Assembly: GCA_031277995.1 (NCBI GenBank)
Contig: JAITLH010000291.1
Coordinates: 1 to 8,281 of the forward strand
DNA: 8,281 nucleotides
Reading direction: 5' to 3'
Source of the DNA: Deltaproteobacteria bacterium
GTDB lineage: Bacteria; Desulfobacterota; Desulfarculia; Adiutricales; Adiutricaceae
The notes under the pieces were generated by a model. That model made no database searches, was not told the DNA's origin, and was given only the letters and a program-made list of their open reading frames with translations. Position numbers and translations under genes: made by a program. This document shows, in pieces, positions 1 through 4,582 of this stretch (position 1 is its first letter; the number at the start of each line of letters is the position of its first letter).

Positions 1-49
1 TGGGGTTTAACTTCAAGGCCGACGTTTCCTTGTCCATCTCGGTACGCAT
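1..49 (-). CDS. 5' end of an unidentified gene (16 codons visible)
   Basis: Only the first 16 codons are inside the window; the visible peptide is MRTEMDKETSALKLNP and the next codon begins with A. The ATG at 49-47 is preceded by a strong ribosome binding site, AAGGAG at 60-55, with a 5-nt spacer, which is the main reason to believe it. It follows dotD and dotC on the same strand. In IncI tra and Dot/Icm clusters the gene after dotD-dotC is commonly dotB (traJ), the hexameric cytoplasmic ATPase. DotB is therefore a reasonable guess, but nothing in these residues proves it. The ALKLNP stretch resembles NALNPK near the start of DotC and NVFNPK near the start of DotD. Another secretion component or an unrelated gene remains possible. 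Confidence 0.6.
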   Translation of the reverse strand, partial: MRTEMDKETSALKLNP

Positions 50-54
50 TGATT

Positions 55-60
55 CTCCTT
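55..60 (-). promoter_or_regulatory. Ribosome binding site of the left-edge gene
   Basis: AAGGAG on the minus strand, 5 nt before the ATG at 49. It is a near-perfect Shine-Dalgarno sequence and supports the start of a gene of which only 49 nt are visible. Confidence 0.7.
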
Positions 61-71
61 TCTAGGCTTTT

Positions 72-116
72 GGCGGTTTTTGTTTGGCCTTAAAACCGCC
101 TGGGTTTTTTAACCCA
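72..116. other. Two adjacent inverted repeats in the leader of the left-edge gene
   Basis: GGCGGTTTT at 72-80 pairs with AAAACCGCC at 92-100 (9 bp, 11-nt loop). Immediately beyond it TGGGTT at 101-106 pairs with AACCCA at 111-116 around TTTT. On the plus strand the first hairpin is followed by TGGGTTTTTT, a terminator-like layout, but no plus-strand gene precedes it. On the minus strand both would fold in the untranslated leader 12 to 70 nt before the ribosome binding site of the left-edge gene, without a following U run. Confidence 0.5.
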
Positions 117-177
117 AAGATTGGTTGTTTTCTTTTGCTTGGCCGGCCTTACGGGTTTTGGGAAACCGGCCCATTTA

Positions 178-225
178 GCGGGCCTAGCCCGCCCGCTTGG
201 GCCATCGGCCTAGCCCGTGGGCTTA
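178..225. repeat. Repeated GGCCTAGCCCG with small hairpins
   Basis: GGCCTAGCCCG occurs at 181-191 and again at 207-217. The first copy sits in an inverted repeat, GCGGGC at 178-183 and GCCCGC at 187-192 with loop CTA. The second is followed by a weak AGCCC/GGGCT pairing at 212-223. The block lies in the 228-bp space between the 107-codon ORF and the left-edge gene. No U run follows either hairpin on the minus strand, so I do not read it as a terminator. Apart from this and the hairpins at 72-116 I see nothing defined in that space. Confidence 0.45.
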
Positions 226-277
226 ACCGGAGCGCCGGGCGACCAGGATTGCGGTTTGTGGCCCTGGGCAAAAATCC

Positions 278-601
278 CTACAATAGATGGTCCAAGAGGA
301 TCCATTGTCGGTTTAAGGTAGGGGGCTTGGCTTTGGGCGAAAAGATATCGCTCGCGATTATCGAGGGCGGATCCCCGTAGAGGTTAGCCAAGGGCGGGGC
401 CAGCCGTTTTGGGCGATTATTTAGGGCGTTTAAGAAAACGGCCCTTTCCCGGGGGGCTTTATGGCCCGGGTGGTTATGGTTTGGGGGCCAATCGCCGCGC
501 GAAAAACTTTCCGGGGAAACATGTTCGCGAAAACAAAATTCGTCCGATTTCCTTGGCGCCGCGTTTTCTTTCAGGGGGGTATTTTTAGCGTCCGTTAACA
601 T
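278..601 (-). CDS. Hypothetical 107-aa protein, doubtful
   Basis: The ORF starts at an ATG at 601-599 with AAGGA at 612-608 and a 6-nt spacer, and ends in TAG at 280-278. It begins MLTDAKNTPLKEN and ends QWILLDHLL. I recognise no domain, membrane segment or signal peptide. It is rich in Pro, Asn, Arg and Lys and would be soluble and basic. It has the orientation and ribosome binding site quality of its neighbours, but lies 137 nt after dotC and 228 nt before the next start, unlike the overlapping genes elsewhere in the window. It could be a real accessory gene of the cluster or an open frame in a 689-bp non-coding gap. If it is not coding, positions 50-738 hold only the hairpins described separately. 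Confidence 0.4.
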   Translation of the reverse strand: MLTDAKNTPLKENAAPRKSDEFCFREHVSPESFSRGDWPPNHNHPGHKAPRERAVFLNALNNRPKRLAPPLANLYGDPPSIIASDIFSPKAKPPTLNRQWILLDHLL

Positions 602-709
602 TTGGCTTCCTTTCTTTATGGGTTAAGGGGTTTTAATATGGGTTTAGAACCTATCTGGTTTTTTATGGGGTTGTCGCGCTTTGGGCTTTATTGGCCAGGT
701 CGTGAGCTT

Positions 710-725
710 GGCGGCTAGGGCCGCC
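710..725. other. Short GC-rich hairpin just after dotC
   Basis: GGCGGC at 710-715 pairs with GCCGCC at 720-725 around a 4-nt loop, 13 nt beyond the dotC stop codon. No U run follows on the minus strand, so it looks like a 3' stabilising or pausing structure rather than a rho-independent terminator. The rest of 602-738 shows no clear feature. Confidence 0.35.
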
Positions 726-738
726 GGGGTTATTGGGA

Positions 739-1797
739 TTAGGGGGCCTTTTTGGGTTTGACGAAACCGTCTTGGCCCACCAGTTGGTAGAGGGTTTTTT
801 TAAAAATTATCTCCCTCTCTTTGACCTCAAGATCGGTTATGGTTTCATGGGTGCCGGCTTGGCGGGCGTAGTCTTCAAAGACCAGGCGCTTAAAAATCAT
901 CATGCCCACGTAGTCCCTTGAAAGCTCGGCCACGTTTGAGGCGAAGACGCGGTCGGCTTGCTCCAGGCCGATTTTCCAGCCCCGGTCGACTTCCTTTTTC
1001 CATTTTTTAAGTTCCGCTCCGCCTTTGGGCCTTAGGGCCTTGTGGATCTCGGGCGGTCCTTGCGGCGCGGTCATTAGGTAATGCCGCCAGTCCGGGGCCA
1101 CCCCGGCCAGCCGGGCTTTTGAGATTAGGCTGTAACTTTTGTCTTGGCCCAGGGCCGTCCGGGAATCGGCCAAGCGTATGGCCTCCCCGGCCCAGGTCGC
1201 CACCGGGGGTATCAAATAAAGCTTTCCGTTATCCGAGACCAGGGCCTTGAAATCAAAAAGCTCGTCTAGGAGTTTTTCCCTGGGGGCGACTATTTCGCTT
1301 AGTATCCGCTCGTAACGCCACCTGGCCCCGGCCAAAATGGCCGAACTTAAGGCCACTTCCCGTAAGGCCCTCTCCCTTAGGCGACCGGTTTCCTCGACTG
1401 TTTTGGCCCCGCCGCTCTCTCCTTCCCTTAGGGTGGTTAGTTCTTTGGGGGCTTTCCCGCTGTCCTGGGGGTGGCCCGGAGCCTGGCCCTGGGAGTTATT
1501 TGTCGATGGCGCCAAAGGCGAGTCGTTTTCGGCGTTGTCGCTTGGCTTGGCGTTCCGGTTTTGTTTGGCCGAGGCGGCCCTGGTTATGGTCGGTTTACTC
1601 GCGCTTTGGGATTGGTTGGCCGAAAAAGGCTCGATATCGTCTTGGGCCAAGGCGAGGCCTTGGAAAAATAAGCAAAAACAAAGGGAACAAACCAAGGCCG
1701 GGGATAAAAAGCCCCAGGCCAGTAAAGGCTTTTTTGAAAGGCGGTTAATTAAGCTTAAGGTTTTGGCCTTGGGGTTAAGGGCGTTTGGCTTAGTCAT
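739..1797 (-). CDS. dotC: DotC/TraI family type IVB secretion protein
   Basis: DotC is exported to the periplasmic face of the outer membrane, where with DotD it is needed to place the ring protein DotH. The 352-aa product has a hydrophobic export segment at about residues 26-51, a Ser/Asn/Ala/Gln-rich linker at about 52-135, then the DotC domain at about 138-345. Family-like stretches include LREVALSSAILAGARWRYE (145-163), LLDELFDFKALV (177-188), GKLYLIPPVA (191-200), a W-x-x-YL segment near 237-241, RPKGGAELKKWKKEVDRGW (256-274) and ELSRDYVGMMIFKRL (291-305). The start is ATG 1797, overlapping the dotD stop as ATGA, with GGAGG at 1809-1805. At 352 aa it exceeds the roughly 270-300 aa of the IncI TraI and Legionella DotC, the excess being the linker. 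No good lipobox is present; ALA|Q at 49-52 suggests signal peptidase I instead. Confidence 0.93.
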   Translation of the reverse strand: MTKPNALNPKAKTLSLINRLSKKPLLAWGFLSPALVCSLCFCLFFQGLALAQDDIEPFSANQSQSASKPTITRAASAKQNRNAKPSDNAENDSPLAPSTNNSQGQAPGHPQDSGKAPKELTTLREGESGGAKTVEETGRLRERALREVALSSAILAGARWRYERILSEIVAPREKLLDELFDFKALVSDNGKLYLIPPVATWAGEAIRLADSRTALGQDKSYSLISKARLAGVAPDWRHYLMTAPQGPPEIHKALRPKGGAELKKWKKEVDRGWKIGLEQADRVFASNVAELSRDYVGMMIFKRLVFEDYARQAGTHETITDLEVKEREIIFKKTLYQLVGQDGFVKPKKAP

Positions 1798-2378
1798 CGA
1801 TCCACCTCCGTGGCCGAGAGAACCAAGCGCTTATTGACCGAGTCGATTCCGATGACGGCGCGGTCGTCTTTAAGCTGTTTGTTTAAGTCGTTAATTAGCC
1901 AGAGGATGGTTTGGCCGCCCCGGGAAGGGCCAACGGTTACGAATAACCGCCCGGCCCGGGCGTTTTTGACCCAGAGGCCGTAATTTAAGGCCTTGGAAAG
2001 ACCCATGAGGGCGTCCGAGACCGGCCCTTCAAATACCCCGTCCAAGACAAAGGCCTGGCCCAGTTTTGATCCGGCCTCGCCCGTGGGTGACAAGGCTATG
2101 AAAGGACTTCTCATCCTCTCGTCCATGATCTTTATCGAGGCTTGGCCCAAAGCCGTCAAAGCCGGGTCCTCCGGGCGGGCCGAGTTTGCCGCCAGCTTGC
2201 AACCGGCCATTAATCCAAAAAAGACCATGGCCAAGAAAATATAGGCGGCCCATTTCTTCGATTCCTGGGCTTGGGGAGGGTTTTTCGATTCTCCCCCAGA
2301 CTTTTTTTGGCGCCCTTGGCCAACCTTGGCTTTGGGGTCACCTTTTGGGTTAAAAACATTGAGATCCAATTTTTCCAT
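1794..2378 (-). CDS. dotD: DotD/TraH family lipoprotein of the type IVB secretion outer-membrane complex
   Basis: DotD is a small outer-membrane lipoprotein that works with DotC and DotH; its known fold resembles the N0 domain of secretins. I choose ATG 2378 (194 aa) because TAGGAG at 2390-2385 lies 6 nt before it. A TTG two codons upstream would leave no spacing. Residues 1-42 are hydrophilic and basic, 43-59 are hydrophobic, and LMAGC at 56-60 is a convincing lipobox with Cys60 as the lipidated residue. The C-terminal region, about 104-190, has the DotD pattern: FVLDGVFEGPVSDALMGLSK, then LFVTVGPSRGG, a QTILWLINDLNKQL helix and a closing AVIGIDSVNKRLVLSA strand pair. It is coupled to dotC by an ATGA overlap. 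The long pre-signal leader is odd for a lipoprotein, and no alternative start with a ribosome binding site lies between residue 3 and the hydrophobic core. Confidence 0.88.
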   Translation of the reverse strand: MEKLDLNVFNPKGDPKAKVGQGRQKKSGGESKNPPQAQESKKWAAYIFLAMVFFGLMAGCKLAANSARPEDPALTALGQASIKIMDERMRSPFIALSPTGEAGSKLGQAFVLDGVFEGPVSDALMGLSKALNYGLWVKNARAGRLFVTVGPSRGGQTILWLINDLNKQLKDDRAVIGIDSVNKRLVLSATEVDR

Positions 2379-2384
2379 GACCAA

Positions 2385-2390
2385 CTCCTA
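2385..2390 (-). promoter_or_regulatory. Ribosome binding site that fixes the dotD start
   Basis: TAGGAG on the minus strand, 6 nt before ATG 2378. It directly abuts a TTG at 2384, so translation should begin at the ATG and the protein is 194 rather than 196 residues. Confidence 0.75.
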
Positions 2391-2414
2391 GCGCTTAATC
2401 GGTGCCCGTCACCT

Positions 2415-2429
2415 AAGCGTCGGACGCTT
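2415..2429. other. Small hairpin in the dotD leader
   Basis: AAGCGT at 2415-2420 pairs with ACGCTT at 2424-2429 around CGG. It sits 25 nt upstream of the dotD ribosome binding site, next to the stronger hairpin at 2441-2472. Function unknown. Confidence 0.4.
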
Positions 2430-2440
2430 TGACTTTATTT

Positions 2441-2472
2441 TTCCCGGGCGGCGTTAAGCCGCCGCCCGGGAA
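2441..2472. other. Strong 13-bp GC-rich hairpin between the acidic-protein gene and dotD
   Basis: TTCCCGGGCGGCG at 2441-2453 is perfectly complementary to 2460-2472, with a 6-nt loop TTAAGC. A 10-bp palindrome, TCTCCGGAGA, follows at 2473-2482 and abuts the stop codon of the upstream gene. On the minus strand the stem is followed by AAAAATAAAG, so there is no U run for a rho-independent terminator in the operon direction. On the plus strand it follows a T-rich stretch, also the wrong order for a terminator. It is more likely an RNA processing, stability or attenuation element that separates expression of the two halves of the operon. Confidence 0.6.
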
Positions 2473-2482
2473 TCTCCGGAGA

Positions 2483-3325
2483 TTACCTACTTCTTCTGGT
2501 TCTGCGCCCCCTTTCCCGCGGCAAGACGCGGTATTGCTCTTGGGGATTTTCGTCTTTGAACTTTTCGTCCGGGTACATTATTAGGTCTTTATCCATACCC
2601 AAACCGGAGAAAGCCAAGTCCTCTATCTTCTTGATCACGCTTTCGATTTTCGATTCCGCCTCTTCGTCTTCGTCTTCGTCCTCTTCTTCGTCTTCCTCGT
2701 CTTCCTCATCCTCGTCTTCGTCGGTTTCCTCGTCGGAGTCCCCATCTTCGTCGTACTCGTCTTCCTCGTCTTCCTCGTCTTCCTCATCCTCGTCTACGTC
2801 GGTAGCCGCGTCAGAGTCTTCTTCGTCATCCTCATCCGCGTCGGAGTCCTCATCTTCTTCTTCGTCTTCTTCATCTTCCCCGTCATCGGCGGCGTCGTCT
2901 TGAGACTCGTCTGAGTCGTCATCGTCGTCTTGGACGTAATGGTCAAGGTCCTCATCCTCGTCGGCCTCGTCCTCGTCCTCGTCGCCGGTTTCCTCCCAAT
3001 CAAAGGAGTAATCCTCGTCGTCGTCTTCATCCTCATCAGCCGCCTCACACTGGGCTATGAATTTGGCGATGGCCTCTTCCTCCTCTTTTTCTGAGAGATC
3101 GGGAAAAACCTTGCTAACGTAGCCTTCGACGTTTAACCCCAGTTCGGGGTCGTAATGGCCCACGGCGTCGGGGAAAACATTGTCAGGGGCGCCGTTTGTC
3201 GCCGGGGCGGCCGGATTTTGGGTTAGGGTTAAGCCGGGTTTGTAAGGAACCATGACTTTGGTCTTTGGGGCTTTTGGGGCCCTGGGGGTGTAGGCTTTCT
3301 GTTTTTTGCTTCTGGATCTCGTCAT
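2483..3325 (-). CDS. Highly acidic low-complexity protein in the type IVB cluster
   Basis: I do not recognise this 280-aa protein. Residues 1-24 are basic (RSRSKKQK near the start). Residues 25-96 look like the only ordinary sequence, with GHYDPELGLNVEGYVSKVFP and a charged helix SEKEEEEAIAKFIAQCEA. Residues 97-222 are almost entirely Asp and Glu with scattered Ser, Ala and Thr. Residues 223-265 form a possible helix plus tail (ESKIESVIKKIEDLAFSGLG), and the last 12 are Arg-rich (RERGRRTRRSR). There is no signal peptide or membrane segment, so it is probably cytoplasmic. ATG 3325 overlaps the previous stop as ATGA, with AAGGAG 7 nt upstream. Its slot after the IcmV-like gene is that of icmW in Legionella, but IcmW is about 150 aa and not of this composition. 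A chaperone, metal-binding or nucleic-acid-mimicking role is only conjecture. Confidence 0.8.
   Translation of the reverse strand: MTRSRSKKQKAYTPRAPKAPKTKVMVPYKPGLTLTQNPAAPATNGAPDNVFPDAVGHYDPELGLNVEGYVSKVFPDLSEKEEEEAIAKFIAQCEAADEDEDDDEDYSFDWEETGDEDEDEADEDEDLDHYVQDDDDDSDESQDDAADDGEDEEDEEEDEDSDADEDDEEDSDAATDVDEDEEDEEDEEDEYDEDGDSDEETDEDEDEEDEEDEEEDEDEDEEAESKIESVIKKIEDLAFSGLGMDKDLIMYPDEKFKDENPQEQYRVLPRERGRRTRRSR
2648..3037 (-). repeat. GAN-codon triplet tract encoding the Asp/Glu run
   Basis: For about 380 nt nearly every minus-strand codon is GAC, GAT, GAA or GAG, with few interruptions. Part of it is an internal duplication: residues 175-200 and 201-226 align with a 26-codon offset, and the 20 nt at 2698-2717 recur exactly at 2776-2795. 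This looks like growth by slippage or unequal exchange. Confidence 0.75.
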
Positions 3326-4509
3326 TTACTATCTCCTTTGTCGTCTGGTCTGGGGGCAAAAGATTGCCCAATGTCAGGTTGGGTAAGCTCCTCGCGGCCC
3401 GGTTTTTGTTTGGGGCCAGAGAGTAGCCAAGTGAAAAACGGTAAATATCTATGGTTTTTTAATAGCCAAAGGCGCCATAGGGAAGTGGTAAAACCAACCA
3501 GGGTTACGGCCAAAACCGGAACGATGGGTAAGAGGTAGCCCCCGTAAGCCATGGCCGCCGAGGAAAGCAAACCCACCAGGACAAAGATAACGGCCCTAAA
3601 ACGAACCTCGCCGGCCACCATGGCCATGACCCTTAAGGCGTTTTCGCTTAGCCGGTCCTCGGTTTTGGCCTCGGGCTTGGCCTTGGCCTCGGCCTCGGCT
3701 TTGGCCTTGGCTTTGGGCTTGGGCTTGGCCTCGGCTTTTGTTTCCAAGCCTTTCGGGGCTTCGCCTTCCCTCCCGTCGAGCTTAGGGACGTCCTCGGGGA
3801 TAACCCCGTCGGCCTTTTGGCTTAAGCGGGGCTTATAATCCAAATGGTCTTGGATTTCTTCCTTGGTCATGGCCTCGGAAACGTTTTGCCCAAACTCGGA
3901 ATCAACCTTTAAATCCAAGTCTTTGGGGACTTCGGGAGTGGGCATTTCCCACAGCTCCAAAAGTTCCGTAAAGTCTTTGGGCGGATCCTTTAGGCTGGCG
4001 CTTTTGGACATGGCCAAGCGGCTTTTGATAATCTTGACCGGGGCCCTAATCAATTGCCCCTTCGGGGCCTTGGCCTTATCGCCGGGCTTTGGCCTTTTGG
4101 GGCGGGGCCCTTTCTTGTTGGCCAAGCGGTTAAACGAGTCTCTTTCCGGAGGCGGCTCCGGCGATTGGTCTTGGTCCGGATCCTGGCTTTGGCTTTGGTC
4201 CTGGGCCTGATCTTGGGCCTGATCCTGGTCTTGGTCTTGGTCCGAGACTTGGATTTGGTCTTGGGACTGGCTTTGGTCCTGGGCCTGGTCTTGGTCCTGG
4301 ACTTGGCTTAGGGCCTGGGCCTGGCTTTGGGCCTGATCTTGGTCCTGGCTTTGGGCCGGGAGCTGGATTCGGACTTGGCTTGGCCCCGCGGCCGGCGGCT
4401 GGCCTCGGGCTTGGTTATGGGGTTTTCCATTCATTGGGACCAGGCGTTGGCCCTTCGAAATGGCCTGGCGTTGGCCCCGGTTGCGTTTTTTCTTGCGTTT
4501 AGAGGACAT
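3322..4509 (-). CDS. icmV: IcmV/TraX-like inner-membrane protein with long low-complexity N-terminal region
   Basis: IcmV (TraX in IncI plasmids) is a small inner-membrane component of type IVB systems encoded beside dotA. This 395-aa protein has two adjacent membrane segments at about residues 303-325 and 328-347, followed by WRLWLLKNHRYLPFFTWL at 345-362. That resembles the aromatic and basic region after the IcmV membrane hairpin. Upstream lie a basic start (KRKKKRNRGQR), a Gln-x-Gln-x tract at 52-115, a Lys/Pro-rich stretch at 132-165, a possible conserved patch with FTELLELWEMP and MTKEEIQDHL at 180-223, and a KAEAKPK-type tract at 258-283. ATG 4509 has TAAGGA 7 nt upstream and lies 73 nt after dotA. 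The IcmV call rests on topology, the post-membrane motif and position; overall similarity is limited. The N-terminal 300 residues far exceed the roughly 150 aa of known IcmV. Confidence 0.62.
   Translation of the reverse strand: MSSKRKKKRNRGQRQAISKGQRLVPMNGKPHNQARGQPPAAGPSQVRIQLPAQSQDQDQAQSQAQALSQVQDQDQAQDQSQSQDQIQVSDQDQDQDQAQDQAQDQSQSQDPDQDQSPEPPPERDSFNRLANKKGPRPKRPKPGDKAKAPKGQLIRAPVKIIKSRLAMSKSASLKDPPKDFTELLELWEMPTPEVPKDLDLKVDSEFGQNVSEAMTKEEIQDHLDYKPRLSQKADGVIPEDVPKLDGREGEAPKGLETKAEAKPKPKAKAKAEAEAKAKPEAKTEDRLSENALRVMAMVAGEVRFRAVIFVLVGLLSSAAMAYGGYLLPIVPVLAVTLVGFTTSLWRLWLLKNHRYLPFFTWLLSGPKQKPGREELTQPDIGQSFAPRPDDKGDSK
3661..3738 (-). repeat. Lys/Ala/Glu low-complexity tract inside the IcmV-like gene
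   Basis: The segment encodes residues 258-283, alternating Lys, Ala, Glu and Pro (KAEAKPKPKAKAKAEAEAKA and onward). On the plus strand it reads as repeated GGCCTTGGC, GGCCTCGGC and GGGCTT units. It lies just before the membrane hairpin and would form a flexible or helical charged linker. Confidence 0.7.
4165..4356 (-). repeat. Gln-x-Gln-x tract (QDQA/QSQD) inside the IcmV-like gene
   Basis: Residues 52-115 have Gln at almost every second position, with Asp, Ala or Ser between (QDQDQAQSQAQ, then QDQDQDQAQDQAQDQSQSQD). The DNA is a 6-nt-based repeat of CAN followed by GAY, GCC or AGC. The strict alternation for more than 60 residues is unusual, and the tract should be unfolded and very hydrophilic. 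Confidence 0.8.
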
Positions 4510-4582
4510 GTTTATTTCCTTAGTTAAGGGGTTATGGGTTTTTGGTTAAGGGCAAGGGGGAACCGGGGTTCCTTTTGGCCCT

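Noticed and set aside
84..380. 98-codon plus-strand ORF at the left end
   Set aside because: It starts at TTG without a ribosome binding site, opposes all neighbours, overlaps the hairpin region and encodes nothing recognisable.
2441..2472. Rho-independent terminator between the acidic gene and dotD
   Set aside because: The stem is strong, but on the minus strand it is followed by A-rich sequence, not a U run. Called a structured RNA element instead.
2556..2903. Plus-strand ORF that would encode a poly-serine protein
   Set aside because: It is the antisense reading of the GAN-codon tract; TCN runs arise automatically. The minus frame has the ribosome binding site, the ATGA overlap and structured flanks.
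2483..3325. IcmW, by position after the IcmV-like gene
   Set aside because: The protein is almost twice the length of IcmW, mostly Asp/Glu low complexity, and shows no IcmW-like stretch that I can see.
4054..4311. Plus-strand ORF rich in Leu/Val that looks like membrane repeats
   Set aside because: It is the antisense shadow of the Gln-x-Gln-x codons in the IcmV-like gene. No plausible start context.
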